A stretch of 64,000 nt of DNA. It comes from JAAXHV01 sp965207165. GTDB taxonomy: Bacteria; Pseudomonadota; Gammaproteobacteria; Eutrophobiales; Eutrophobiaceae. Position numbers and translations under genes: made by a program. The stretch spans positions 2,976,001-3,040,000 of the forward strand of contig OZ242265.1 of assembly GCA_965207165.1 (NCBI GenBank), written 5' to 3'. Shown here piece after piece: positions 49,120-58,047 of the stretch. Under the pieces are notes generated by a model. It was not told the origin of the DNA and did not search any database. It was given only the letters and a program-made list of their open reading frames with translations. Position 1 is the stretch's first letter. Each line of letters begins with the position of its first letter.

Positions 49120-50598
49120 ATGATCATCAAGCAACTGTCTCGTCGTCAATTCTCCATCATGGCCGGCCGCTTGTGCGCGGGTCTCGCTGCTTTGTTTTCA
49201 TTCGGCGGATGCTCCGGCCCTTCCCCCGCCAGCAAGGTTTTCAGTAAATTACAGGAAAAAATCAGCGGTGATGTCATTACAAGAGACCGTACGGATTATG
49301 CTGCCCGGGTAAACAGCTTGACCTGGCAACTGCGCAAGACAAGCCGCCAACCGGATGCAATAGTCCAGGCAAAATCGGCGGACGACGTGGCCGGCACCTT
49401 GAAGTTTGCCGGCCGGAACGGGATGAAAGTGGGTGTTCGCACCGGCGGTCACAGTTGGGTGTCTTCGGCAGTACGCGACGACGGCGTGACGTTGGACATG
49501 AGCCGGTTTCGCGACCTTGAGATCGATGCCGAAACTAAAACGGCCGTCGTCGGACCGGCAATCTACGCCCGGGAACTGACAGCTGTGCTCGGCCGCCAGG
49601 GCCTGGGTTTTCCCACGGCCCATTGCAGCACCATACCCATGGGGGGTTACCTGCTGGGCGGCGGCCAGGGCTGGAACTGGGGCACCTGGAACGGGGTCGC
49701 CTGCAACAGCGTTCTGGGTTTCGACGCGGTCACCGCGCAAGGGGAGCAGGTACGCGTCGACGAAGATAATTATCCCGACCTGCTGTGGGCCGCGCGCGGG
49801 TCCGGCCCGGGGTTTCCGGCCGTCGTAACCAACTACCACCTGAAATTATACGATCTGCCGCCGGCGATACACCTGAGCAGCTATACCTGGCCGTTGCAGG
49901 ACACCCTGGCTGTCTCGGAATGGTTGCCGGAGGTGGGTCTGGCCCTGGCAGACAAGGTCGAGTTGTTCATGTTCCTGTTAGGCCTGCCGGAACCGGTGGA
50001 CGGCGTGACAAAGGTCGTTAACGTGACAGCCGTTGCATTCGCAGACACGGAAGACGAGGCAACACACCTCCTGTCACCCATGGCGGCGGCCCGTTCAATA
50101 GCGCAACCTGTTTCGGTGGAAGAGGTGAAACCAGCCGCCTTCGACGACTTGTTCAACCTTGTCGACCTGTCATTCCCACCGTGCCGGGCGGCAGCCGATA
50201 CGTTTTTCTTCGATATCTCCATGCGTGAGGTCATGGAACAATTCGTCGACCACTTTGCCGCCGCACCGTCGCCGATGAGCAACGTGTTGTGCGAAGTCAA
50301 ACCCAAGCCCATCAATCTTTACGACACCGCCTACTCCATGCGGCGCCGTACGTTCCTGTCCCCCTATTCCTTCTGGATGGATGAAAAGGAGGATGAGCAA
50401 AACCTTGCCTGGTTGAAGCGTACGCAGGAGATACTGGCGCCGTTATCTGCGGGGCATTTCATCAGCGAGGCCGATCTTGAGGCAAGCCCGGAGCGCTCGG
50501 AACGTTCTTTCAGCAGGGCGAACTGGGAGAGAATACAGGCTGTCAGAGACGAGTACGACCCCGACGGAGTGTTCCATACCTACCTCGGTCACGGTTAA
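49120..50598 (+). CDS. Tat-exported BBE-type FAD-linked oxidoreductase, probable lipoprotein
   Basis: A 492-residue berberine-bridge-like flavoprotein. The N-terminus LSRRQFSIMAG is a twin-arginine signal, and FGGC at 28-31 a lipobox, so a Tat lipoprotein is likely. The PCMH-type FAD domain shows VRTGGHSWV with His111 and TAHCSTIPMGGYLLGGGQG with Cys169, the two residues that attach FAD covalently at 8-alpha and 6-S positions. WERIQAVRDEYDPDGVFHTY is the BBE C-terminal motif. Such enzymes oxidise alcohols, sugars or alkaloids using O2 or another acceptor. Monocistronic between HMG-CoA lyase and a glycosyltransferase. Confidence 0.9.
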   Translation: MIIKQLSRRQFSIMAGRLCAGLAALFSFGGCSGPSPASKVFSKLQEKISGDVITRDRTDYAARVNSLTWQLRKTSRQPDAIVQAKSADDVAGTLKFAGRNGMKVGVRTGGHSWVSSAVRDDGVTLDMSRFRDLEIDAETKTAVVGPAIYARELTAVLGRQGLGFPTAHCSTIPMGGYLLGGGQGWNWGTWNGVACNSVLGFDAVTAQGEQVRVDEDNYPDLLWAARGSGPGFPAVVTNYHLKLYDLPPAIHLSSYTWPLQDTLAVSEWLPEVGLALADKVELFMFLLGLPEPVDGVTKVVNVTAVAFADTEDEATHLLSPMAAARSIAQPVSVEEVKPAAFDDLFNLVDLSFPPCRAAADTFFFDISMREVMEQFVDHFAAAPSPMSNVLCEVKPKPINLYDTAYSMRRRTFLSPYSFWMDEKEDEQNLAWLKRTQEILAPLSAGHFISEADLEASPERSERSFSRANWERIQAVRDEYDPDGVFHTYLGHG

Positions 50599-50639
50599 GC
50601 CGTACCGATCACTGAACAAAGCGTGATTTACCGGTCTGA

Positions 50640-51662
50640 ATGAAGATTTGCGTGATCATGCTCGCCAAGAAGTTCGGCGGGGCGGAGCGATTCTACGTGG
50701 ATTTGACCAACGGCCTGGCCCGGCGCGGCCATGACATCCTCGCCATCTCCAATGCCCGTTCGAAAGCCGCGCTGCATCTTGAAAAACTGCCGAACATCAA
50801 CCGTGCATCGGTACGGGTGCTGGGTCCTTGGGACCTGCTGGCGCCCCGGCAGATCACGAAACTGGTGCGCGCTTTTGCACCACGGGTCATACAGACATCA
50901 CTGAGCCGCGCCGCACACCTCGCGGGTCCGGCTTCACACCGGCTCAACATCCCCCTGGTTGCCCACACCCATGATTTTGTGGACCTGAAATATTTCAGGC
51001 ACGCGGACGTTTTCACCCCTACCACTGCAGCGCAACGGGATTACCTGATCAGGGAGGGGATTCCTACACAGGGGGTACGGTGGATTCCCAATTTTTCCAG
51101 TTTCCAGACGGTTACTGCCATCCACTGCAGGGACAAGGTGACGAAGATAGTCGCGCACGGCAGGTTCGTGCATAAAAAAGGCTTCGACCTGCTGCTGCAC
51201 AGCCTCAGCCGGCTGGAGACAGACGATATCCACCTGTACCTTGCCGGGGACGGTGTTGAACGGCAACGGCTTATGGACCTGGCGGCAGCTTTAAACATCG
51301 ATAAAAAAGTTCACTTCGCCGGCTGGCAGGATGATATACGCAGTTTCCTGCTGCAAGGCGACCTGTTCGTGCTGCCTTCCAGGTATGAACCATTCGGCAT
51401 AGCAGTCCTGGAGGCAATGGCCTGCGGCTTGCCCATCGTGGCGACGAAATGCCACGGTCCGGTTGAAATACTGGATGCCGGCAGCGCCTGGCTGTGTGAC
51501 GCCGACGAGGATTCACTGACCGGCGCGCTGAGAACGGCAATCAACGACGCGGAGGGCCGCAGGCAGCGCGCGCTGGCAGCGTGGTCATCGTTTCAGGAAA
51601 ACTACGCCGCGGACGTGGTGGTGCCGAAGTTTGAAAACCTGTATGAAGACATGCCCGACTGA
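50640..51662 (+). CDS. GT4-family glycosyltransferase
   Basis: A 340-residue GT-B glycosyltransferase. MKICVIMLAKKFGGAERFYVDL is the acceptor-side N-terminus, HGRFVHKKGFDLLLHSLSRL and VHFAGWQDDIRSFLLQGDLFV lie in the donor domain, and PSRYEPFGIAVLEAMACGLPIV is the EX7E nucleotide-sugar motif. Likely adds a hexose or heptose to LPS core or O-antigen from UDP/GDP/ADP-sugar. It converges with the O-antigen ligase-like gene, 40 bp away. Confidence 0.92.
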   Translation: MKICVIMLAKKFGGAERFYVDLTNGLARRGHDILAISNARSKAALHLEKLPNINRASVRVLGPWDLLAPRQITKLVRAFAPRVIQTSLSRAAHLAGPASHRLNIPLVAHTHDFVDLKYFRHADVFTPTTAAQRDYLIREGIPTQGVRWIPNFSSFQTVTAIHCRDKVTKIVAHGRFVHKKGFDLLLHSLSRLETDDIHLYLAGDGVERQRLMDLAAALNIDKKVHFAGWQDDIRSFLLQGDLFVLPSRYEPFGIAVLEAMACGLPIVATKCHGPVEILDAGSAWLCDADEDSLTGALRTAINDAEGRRQRALAAWSSFQENYAADVVVPKFENLYEDMPD

Positions 51663-51701
51663 GGCATCCCCAGCGTAAAACACACTGGCGCGTCGCTTAA
51701 A

Positions 51702-52955
51702 TCAGCCGGTCCGGGTGGACCCCGCCGCCAAGACGGCACAGGATACCAGCAGCCACATGAAACCGCTCCAGTAGGAACCGTAAAACGCCAGGTGCGCGTT
51801 CAGCGGGAACGTCCCGGCCAGCAGTGTCGCGGTCCAAGCGCCGGTTATCGTGGAATGTCTTCCCCGCCACCAATAGCGGAGCAGGGTGATGTAGAACAGG
51901 ATAAAACCCACCAGTCCTATCACCCCTGTTTCAACGGCGATCTCCAGAAAAACCATGTGCGGGTGGGTCTGGCCATCCTGCCCCCGGCGGACAAAGTAGT
52001 TGTCTTCATCCGCATACGTTCTGTAAGCGTAGCGGAAGCCCCTGGGGCCTACCCCGTTTATCCAGTTATCCTGCAGCATGTTATAGGCCGTGTCCCAGAT
52101 CGGCGTGCGCCTGGACGTCGCTTTTTCGGCCAGGTATTCATTGCTCAGCATGCCCGTCAGCAGGTCGATGCGGCGATTGATGTCGGGGCTGTAGAAATAC
52201 ACCCAGCCAACCAGCAACACGGAGACGCACAATGCTCCCGTGATGATATATCTTGCCCTGGTTGACAAGGACAGGACGACCAGGGGGAGGTAGGCCGACA
52301 ACCCGATAATCAGCATGAGCCAGGCGCTTCTCCGGCCGCTGAGCAGCACCACCACGGTGAACGGAATCAACAACAGCCATGGGAACAGGCTGTCCCTGTT
52401 GACATTCCTCACCGTCTCCAGGGCAACGGGTACCAGCACGGCCAGTATGATGCCCAGGCGCAGTTTCGGGTAAAACATGCCGCTCAGCATGCCGTCCTGG
52501 TAGGGGTAGCCGAGCAGGTTTTTTCCGTTCGCGTACTGGACCAGGCCATCCACACACCAGAAGATGACAACGGCCAGCAACGCCAGGGACAGGCGGCGCA
52601 GGTTTCCCGGGCGCGCCAGTTCCCGCAGGATGAAAATCCCGCAAAACAGGTACAACGGGTACAGCGCTGCGATCTTCGCCGAACGCGCCAGGTTCACGGC
52701 GCCGATGAGCGAGACCAGTTGCGGCAGCCACAGGCACAAAAACAGGCCCACCAGTACCCGCACCGTGCTGTCACGGTAGACCGCATCCGGGTTGCGGCCG
52801 ACATGGTAAAGCCCCAGCGCCGCCATGATAACCTGGGGAACCAGGGACAGGGTTTCGGTAGACAACAGCAGCAGCGCAGCGGCAACCAGCAACCAGGCAT
52901 GGTTGTCGGCGATAAGCCGGCCAGGGGAACCAACACTGTCCAGAGTCATTTTCAT
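51702..52955 (-). CDS. O-antigen ligase (WaaL/RfaL) family membrane protein
   Basis: A 417-residue protein with about ten to twelve hydrophobic helices and the long periplasmic loop of the Wzy_C domain, including GVGPRGFRYAYRTYADED and HPHMVFLEIAVETGVIGLVGF, where the His (QTHPHMVFLE) is the conserved ligase residue. It joins O-antigen or other glycan to lipid A core in the periplasm. ATG 52955 is chosen because longer in-frame starts lie within the tgt gene; ATG 52949 is an alternative. It is downstream of tgt on the same strand with only 34 bp between. Confidence 0.87.
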   Translation of the reverse strand: MKMTLDSVGSPGRLIADNHAWLLVAAALLLLSTETLSLVPQVIMAALGLYHVGRNPDAVYRDSTVRVLVGLFLCLWLPQLVSLIGAVNLARSAKIAALYPLYLFCGIFILRELARPGNLRRLSLALLAVVIFWCVDGLVQYANGKNLLGYPYQDGMLSGMFYPKLRLGIILAVLVPVALETVRNVNRDSLFPWLLLIPFTVVVLLSGRRSAWLMLIIGLSAYLPLVVLSLSTRARYIITGALCVSVLLVGWVYFYSPDINRRIDLLTGMLSNEYLAEKATSRRTPIWDTAYNMLQDNWINGVGPRGFRYAYRTYADEDNYFVRRGQDGQTHPHMVFLEIAVETGVIGLVGFILFYITLLRYWWRGRHSTITGAWTATLLAGTFPLNAHLAFYGSYWSGFMWLLVSCAVLAAGSTRTG

Positions 52956-52989
52956 TGGTTTTATCGCGTGTTGTTTTTCTCTGTGCCCG

Positions 52990-54084
52990 CTACTGCCTTC
53001 TGGCATGAAAATCGGCAACGAACTCCGGCAGGCTCCCGTTTTCAATTGCCTGGCGAAGTCCGCGCATGAGCCCATGATAATAATACAGGTTATGCCAGGT
53101 ATTCAGGCGGCTGCCAAGAATTTCGTTGGTCTTGTCCAGGTGATGCAGGTAGGCGCGGCTGTAATTCCTGCAGGTGTAGCAGTCACAATCCTCATCAAGA
53201 GGCTTCTCGCCGGCGCGGTGTTCGGCGTTGCGTATCCGGATATCGCCCGTTGAGGTAAACAGATGGCCGTTGCGCGCATTGCGCGTCGGCATGACACAAT
53301 CAAACATGTCGATACCGCACTGGACCGAGGCGACCAGGTCTTCCGGGGTGCCCACACCCATCAGGTAGCGCGGCCTGTCCTCCGGCATAAACTGTGCCGT
53401 ATGCGCCAGGATCTCCATCATCATGTCGACAGGCTCGCCCACGGACAAACCGCCGATTGCGTAACCATCGAACCCCATCTCAACCAGCGCTGCCGCGGAC
53501 TGTCCCCGCAACTCCTTGTACATACCGCCCTGGATGATGCCGAACAGGGCAGACGGGTGAGCGCCGTGGGTTTCCCTGCTGCGCCTTGCCCAGTCCAGGG
53601 ATAATTCCATGGAGGCCCTGGCCTGGTCCCGGCTCGCCGGAAACGGCGTGCAGTCGTCGAAGATCATGATAATGTCGGAATTCAGGCTGTGCTGGACGCG
53701 TATGGATTGCTCCGGCCCAAGAAAGACCTTGTCACCGTTCACCGGCGAACGGAAATGCACGCCTTCCGGCGTTATTTTGCGTCCCTCCGCCAGGCTGAAC
53801 ACCTGGAAACCACCCGAATCGGTCAGGATCGGTTTATCCCAGTGCATGAACCCGTGCAGGCCCCCGTGCCGCTCAATGATCTCCGTGCCGGGACGCAGCA
53901 TCAGGTGAAAGGTATTGCCGAGGATAATATCGCTGCCGAGCAAAACCAGTTCCTCCGGCGTCATACCCTTCACCGTGCCGTAGGTGCCGACCGGCATGAA
54001 TACCGGTGTCTCGATGGCGCCGCGAGCGAGGGTTATGCGGCCGCGCCGGGCGCCGTTGTCCTGTGCCAGTAATTCAAATTTCAT
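52990..54084 (-). CDS. tgt: tRNA-guanine(34) transglycosylase
   Basis: A 364-residue TGT, close to the bacterial standard of about 375. ETPVFMPVGTYGTVKGM, LILGNTFHLMLRPG, LTDSGGFQVFSLA with the catalytic Asp, IIQGGMYKELR, GGLSVGEP and YLMGVGTPEDLVASVQCGIDMFDCVMPTR with the nucleophilic Asp are present, as is the zinc site CDCYTCRNYSRAYL with a later His. It swaps guanine 34 for preQ1 in GUN-anticodon tRNAs, the step before QueA. It starts one base after queA's stop. No yajC/secD genes follow, unlike the common enterobacterial order. Confidence 0.96.
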   Translation of the reverse strand: MKFELLAQDNGARRGRITLARGAIETPVFMPVGTYGTVKGMTPEELVLLGSDIILGNTFHLMLRPGTEIIERHGGLHGFMHWDKPILTDSGGFQVFSLAEGRKITPEGVHFRSPVNGDKVFLGPEQSIRVQHSLNSDIIMIFDDCTPFPASRDQARASMELSLDWARRSRETHGAHPSALFGIIQGGMYKELRGQSAAALVEMGFDGYAIGGLSVGEPVDMMMEILAHTAQFMPEDRPRYLMGVGTPEDLVASVQCGIDMFDCVMPTRNARNGHLFTSTGDIRIRNAEHRAGEKPLDEDCDCYTCRNYSRAYLHHLDKTNEILGSRLNTWHNLYYYHGLMRGLRQAIENGSLPEFVADFHARRQ

Positions 54085-54085
54085 A

Positions 54086-55150
54086 TCAATCCATAGACAC
54101 AGGGGACAGATTTAAGTCTGTCCCCGACTGATGCCGGTTGATGAACATGGCATCACCATAACTGAAAAACCGGTATTCAGCCTCAACAGCATGCCGGTAC
54201 GCCTTCATAATATTATCTCGCCCGGCAAATGCACACACCAGCAGCAATAATGTCGAACCGGGCAGGTGGAAGTTGGTAATCATGGCGTCCACGGTTTGAA
54301 ACCGGAACCCCGGATAGATAAAAATATCCGTATCCCCGTGAAACGGCTGAAGCCTGCCGTTGACCGTAGCCGCCTCCAGGCACCTGACCGACGTGGTGCC
54401 CACCGCTATGACCCGGTTGCCGGCGGCTTTCACGGCGCGCACCTGCTCACAAACGCTCTCCTCCACCTGGTACCACTCACTGTGCATGCGGTGGCGTTCG
54501 ATACTCTCCTCCCGGATGGGCTGGAAAGTCCCTGCACCCACGTGCAGGGTAACATATGCGGACACGACCCCCTTTTTCTCCAGTTCCCCAATCAACTCCC
54601 GGGTAAAATGCAGGCCGGCCGTCGGCGCCGCCACCGCGCCGGGTTTCCTGGCGTACACGGTCTGGTATCGATCCGAATCCATCGACTCGTCAGCGCGCCG
54701 GATATAAGGCGGCAACGGTGTATGCCCGTGCTGTTCCAGCATATCCATCAAGGTCTTGCCGTTTGCCAGTTCCAATTCAAACAGGTCATCCCGGCGGCCG
54801 CCAACCTGTAATTCAATCCCGCCGTCCAGCATAATCCGGCTGCCCTCTCTGGGTGTCTTGCTTGCATTCACGTGGGCCAGGCAATTTCTCTCGTCCAGCA
54901 GGCGTTCCACCAGGATCTCAACCCGCCCTCCCGTTGCCTTGCGCCCGAACAACCTTGCCGGTATCACCCGGGTATCGTTGAACACGAGCAGGTCTCCCGG
55001 GTTCACCAGCGAAACAAGGTCCCTGAACTTCCTGTCCGAATACCCGCCGGTCTCCCCATCAAGCAGCAACAACCGGGCGCCATCCCGTTCGGCGGGCGGA
55101 TACTGGGCGATCAGTTGTTCCGGTAACTCAAACTCAAAGTCCTGGCGTAA
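54086..55150 (-). CDS. queA: S-adenosylmethionine:tRNA ribosyltransferase-isomerase
   Basis: A 354-residue QueA. FEFELPEQLIAQYPPAERDGARLL, FNDTRVIPARLFGRKATGG, AAPTAGLHFT, TLHVGAGTFQPI and ITNFHLPGSTLLLLV are the family's conserved blocks. It transfers the ribosyl of SAM to preQ1-tRNA to make epoxyqueuosine. ATG 55150 is chosen to match the family N-terminus; the in-frame TTG at 55171 adds seven residues. After YRFFSYGDAMFINRH the C-terminus (TDLNLSPVSMD) is encoded by a REP-like palindrome, so the natural end has been replaced. Divergent from tRNA-Leu. Confidence 0.95.
   Translation of the reverse strand, partial: LRQDFEFELPEQLIAQYPPAERDGARLLLLDGETGGYSDRKFRDLVSLVNPGDLLVFNDTRVIPARLFGRKATGGRVEILVERLLDERNCLAHVNASKTPREGSRIMLDGGIELQVGGRRDDLFELELANGKTLMDMLEQHGHTPLPPYIRRADESMDSDRYQTVYARKPGAVAAPTAGLHFTRELIGELEKKGVVSAYVTLHVGAGTFQPIREESIERHRMHSEWYQVEESVCEQVRAVKAAGNRVIAVGTTSVRCLEAATVNGRLQPFHGDTDIFIYPGFRFQTVDAMITNFHLPGSTLLLLVCAFAGRDNIMKAYRHAVEAEYRFFSYGDAMFINRHQSGTDLNLSPVSMD
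54102..54125. repeat. REP-like palindrome overlapping the 3' end of queA
   Basis: The arms GGGGACAGA (54102-54110) and TCTGTCCCC (54117-54125) flank TTTAAG, giving a 24-bp near-perfect palindrome of the GGGGACAG/CTGTCCCC type scattered in many gammaproteobacteria. It is translated as the last residues of QueA and sits just before the coupled tgt start. Confidence 0.85.
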
Positions 55151-55231
55151 CATGACTGCCGAGTCTAGCAAGAAACGGAAGGCAAACCATGTTTTCTGTT
55201 ATACTTGCCAGCCCTTTATTTCCTTAGCAAA

Positions 55232-55315
55232 GCCGGGGTGGCGGAACTGGTAGACGCGCCGGATTCAAAATCCGGTTCTGGCAACAGAGTGAGAGTTCGA
55301 GTCTCTCTCCCGGCA
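55232..55315 (+). tRNA. tRNA-Leu (anticodon CAA)
   Basis: An 84-nt class II tRNA. The acceptor stem GCCGGGG pairs with TCCCGGC followed by discriminator A; the D-arm region is GCGGAACTGGTAGACGC; the anticodon stem CCGGA/TCCGG closes the loop TTCAAAA, giving CAA; a long variable arm (TCTGGCAACAGA) and the T-arm GAGAGTTCGAGTCTCTC follow. CCA is not encoded. It is a plausible integration hotspot, with an IS relic directly downstream. Confidence 0.97.
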
Positions 55316-55346
55316 TGAATTCCCTGCCCTGGGCATAATATAAGGA

Positions 55347-55540
55347 GTTGAGTCTCACCCCGGAACTTGACACCCGTAAATTCAAGATTTCCGGTTTCCT
55401 GATGTTGCTGGTAAAACGCCTCAGGTATCAGGTCATTGAGTGATGAATGGGGCCGGTACTGATTATACTCAATCCGCCAGGTTTCACATTTCTTTCGCAT
55501 CGTCCAGGGACAGGAACCAGTTCGTGTTCACGCATTTAGA
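55347..55540 (-). pseudogene. IS3-family transposase remnant, frameshifted
   Basis: On the reverse strand one frame reads CVNTNWFLSLDDAKE and then stops; the +1 frame picks up as KCETWRIEYNQYRPHSSLND, followed by LIPEAFYQQHQ. Together these are the conserved C-terminal end of the IS3-type integrase (OrfB) catalytic domain, so one frameshift splits the surviving piece. Everything upstream of it and both inverted repeats are gone. It begins about 30 bp downstream of tRNA-Leu. The rest of 55541-55759 holds nothing recognisable. Confidence 0.8.
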
Positions 55541-55759
55541 CAATAGCGCATGCGTCCCAAAGGCATTTCATTTGAACTGAATCGGGGAGTCTGTACAATA
55601 ACTGTTGAAATCAATTACATTACCGTTTACAGTTAATAGTCATGAACTGTCTGAGACCTGATGACTACCGAAAATATGTAGAACAAAGGAAACACCTGAT
55701 CAAAATGAACATGACTACGATTTACCGCGTTACTTTGCTTAATCAATTCAACGAAAATT

Positions 55760-56680
55760 GTGGCTGAAGCGTTTACCATCAGAATATTTGTTCCTGACGG
55801 CGATCCTGATAGTCTCCGTATTGTCGATCGCATGAACTGGACGGGAATAGGCCTGTCATTCTCACGCACCAAATGGAAAGAAGTCAGGGAGCGCCCTGAA
55901 TTTAAACATGCTGGTGTTTATATTCTAGTCGGCTATGAGGGCGACGAAGACGAACTTCTGACAATTTATATAGGACAGGGGGACGGGGTTCGTACACGGA
56001 TAGAATCTCACTACCAGCGCAAGGAATTCTGGAACAGGGGAATAGTCTTTGTTTCCTCCAGTACCAGTAGCAGCCTGAATCGCGCCCATATAAACTGGCT
56101 GGAGTATGCGCTGGTCAAACGCGCAAAAGAAAAGAAACGCTGCCAGCTGGCAAACAGCAATGAACCCCAGGAACCCGGGTTAACAGAAGCTGAGAAGGCC
56201 GACACTAAAGCATTCCTGAGGGAAATCCTGCAAATCCTGCCGCTGCTGGATCTCCATGTGTTTACGAATGTGAAGCCAATTACTACTCCTAAAGCGAGGG
56301 CTGACAATGCCAATGCCGGACCTGATACAAACGAGAACATCACTGTGGTCGTATCTGCACGGGTGGACAGTTTCGAAAAGGTGTTTATTGAACAGAATTG
56401 CTGGTATGCAATTCGAATTTCATCGAAGATGCTCGATAAGATCAAGTACGTAGCCATATACCAGAAAGAGCCGGTGGCAGCAATCACACATTACGCACCG
56501 GTTGATTCAATTGAACCTTACGGCGACAGCGGCAAGTACCGGCTTGTTTTCTCGGAAGAGGCACAAGAGTTAAATCCTCCAATACCCTACGGCGATGCCG
56601 GGAGAGGATTCATGCAGGGCACGCGCTATACGACATTAAAAAAGCTGCAATCGGCGAAGCAGCTCATCGATGTTTTCTAG
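55760..56680 (+). CDS. GIY-YIG nuclease-fold protein
   Basis: A 306-residue protein starting at GTG 55760. FKHAGVYILVG and LTIYIGQGDGVRTRIESH form the GIY-YIG motif with the catalytic Tyr and Arg, and INWLEYALVKRAKEK supplies the metal-binding Glu region. The C-terminal part (SFEKVFIEQNCWYAIRISS to the RYTTLKKLQSAKQLIDVF end) resembles domains that follow GIY-YIG in uncharacterised bacterial proteins. It is more AT-rich than its neighbours and lies between a transposase relic and an empty stretch beside tRNA-Leu, which suggests horizontal acquisition. Possible restriction- or repair-type nuclease; no partner methylase is adjacent. Confidence 0.8.
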   Translation: MAEAFTIRIFVPDGDPDSLRIVDRMNWTGIGLSFSRTKWKEVRERPEFKHAGVYILVGYEGDEDELLTIYIGQGDGVRTRIESHYQRKEFWNRGIVFVSSSTSSSLNRAHINWLEYALVKRAKEKKRCQLANSNEPQEPGLTEAEKADTKAFLREILQILPLLDLHVFTNVKPITTPKARADNANAGPDTNENITVVVSARVDSFEKVFIEQNCWYAIRISSKMLDKIKYVAIYQKEPVAAITHYAPVDSIEPYGDSGKYRLVFSEEAQELNPPIPYGDAGRGFMQGTRYTTLKKLQSAKQLIDVF

Positions 56681-56965
56681 TTGCTTTTCCCTGCTTTTAT
56701 GGCATTGCCACTATCTGTGAGGCAACGCCGACGCCGCAAATGCGGAGTCTGTCCGGCAGGCATGTATCAGATGGGGATACAAGGACGCCACTCCTTTTGG
56801 CGGATACAGGAAAATCCCCGTGAATGAGTACAACGTCAGTACAGAAATAAGCTATCAATGCCTGAGCGACCTGGAGAGTTAGTGACCCCGGAATCATCCT
56901 GTTCTCAGTTCCCAAAAACCTCTCTTGCCTGGGGTCTCCTTATAAACTAGACTCCCGGATCGATT
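56681..56965. other. Intergenic stretch without recognisable gene
   Basis: These 285 bp between the GIY-YIG gene and the ABM-domain gene contain only a 72-codon reverse-strand frame (56697-56915) with no family resemblance and no ribosome site. No RNA gene, repeat or terminator was seen. Confidence 0.6.
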
Positions 56966-57301
56966 ATGTCCCAAATCCTGAAGAATCTGCCGGTGGGCAG
57001 CTATGCTGTAGTATTTCCGTCGATCAGCAGCGGCGTCGATGAGGAGGGGCACGAAAAAATGCTTGCTGAATTGTACGGCCGGGTCCAGGAAATCGAAGGT
57101 TTTCTGGGTCTGGAATCCGCCTCAAGCAGCCCCTTCAAGCTTGCTGTTGCATATTTTGATTCCCTTGAGTCCATAGCTGCCTGGCGGCGAAACAGCACGC
57201 ATATCGCCGCCAAGAACAAGGCCCGTTCCACCTGGCTGGATGACTGGCAGATACGAATCTGCAAAATTGAGGATATATACGGAAAACAGTCAAATGATTA
57301 G
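56966..57301 (+). CDS. Antibiotic biosynthesis monooxygenase (ABM)-domain protein
   Basis: A 111-residue single-domain ferredoxin-like protein. YAVVFPSISSGVDEEGHEKM opens the fold, EIEGFLGLESA and LAVAYFDSLESIAAWRRNSTH are the classical ABM core, and WLDDWQIRICKIEDIYGK the final strand. Homologues include YdhR/YqjZ-like proteins and heme-degrading monooxygenases, but most are uncharacterised. Its 3' end overlaps that of the convergent NnrU gene by 12 bp. Confidence 0.87.
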   Translation: MSQILKNLPVGSYAVVFPSISSGVDEEGHEKMLAELYGRVQEIEGFLGLESASSSPFKLAVAYFDSLESIAAWRRNSTHIAAKNKARSTWLDDWQIRICKIEDIYGKQSND

Positions 57302-57862
57302 CGGTACGCCAATCAAGCGGCTGTGCAATATAAACAGGAACAGCGCGTAAATTCCCAGGCTGGCCACAACGGCAATAAGGTCGTTTGCAGCCGTTTCAGA
57401 AAATCCGGGTGCCGGACGCGGCCGGCGGTGTTTCATGGAAATACGCCCGGCGACCGCCCAGGCCAGAAAGCAACCGAACAGCAGCACATCGGCAAGGGCG
57501 CCGTTAACCAGCAAGTGCGCAAACGCCCAGATCTTGACCGCGGTAAAAGCCGGATATTTCACTGCGGCTTTGATGCGCCCCGGTAAAAAAACCGCCAGCA
57601 GCAGCGGGAATACGAACAGCATCAGGAGAAAGTTGACGTGCCGCAGCCAATCCGGCGTTGTATAGAGGACTACAGGAACATTCCTTGCGATTCCGTAACC
57701 CCATACCAGCAACACCAGTCCGCCAAGTGAAGCCAGTCCATGAAGGACTCTCCATGGGCGTTCACCCAGCCGTTGCGCCATGTCGTCGCGCCAGGAGTCA
57801 CTGATGATGGAGATGGAATGTACGGCAAAAAAAAGTATCAGCCCGGTAATGAATAACAGCAT
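57290..57862 (-). CDS. NnrU-family membrane protein
   Basis: A 190-residue integral membrane protein with about six hydrophobic helices. LFITGLILFFAVHSISIISD and RLGERPWRVLHGLASLGGLVLL are the NnrU signature, followed by HVNFLLMLFVFPLLLAVFLPG, TAVKIWAFAHLLVNGALADV and the C-terminal helix. NnrU was named for a role in nitrite/NO reduction regulation in Rhodobacter and is related to isoprenoid/carotenoid isomerase-like proteins; its reaction is unknown. No denitrification genes are nearby. Convergent with, and slightly overlapping, the ABM gene. Confidence 0.88.
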   Translation of the reverse strand: MLLFITGLILFFAVHSISIISDSWRDDMAQRLGERPWRVLHGLASLGGLVLLVWGYGIARNVPVVLYTTPDWLRHVNFLLMLFVFPLLLAVFLPGRIKAAVKYPAFTAVKIWAFAHLLVNGALADVLLFGCFLAWAVAGRISMKHRRPRPAPGFSETAANDLIAVVASLGIYALFLFILHSRLIGVPLII

Positions 57863-58047
57863 AAATGCTCGCCTCAGTGGAAATTACATGGCAGTTTATG
57901 TGACATCAATCCTGAACAAATATACACGCAATCACCGGGGTTGAAGAGAGGAACCTGTTATGTAACGGCCCGTTATTGTTACATCAACCGATTCTGCTGT
58001 AGACTTCATGAATTATTTTTTCTGTTCCTCAACCTGGGGGGTTCCCT

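Noticed and set aside
55232..57862. Prophage or integrative element at tRNA-Leu
   Set aside because: No integrase, phage structural gene or duplicated tRNA end was seen; only an IS3 relic.
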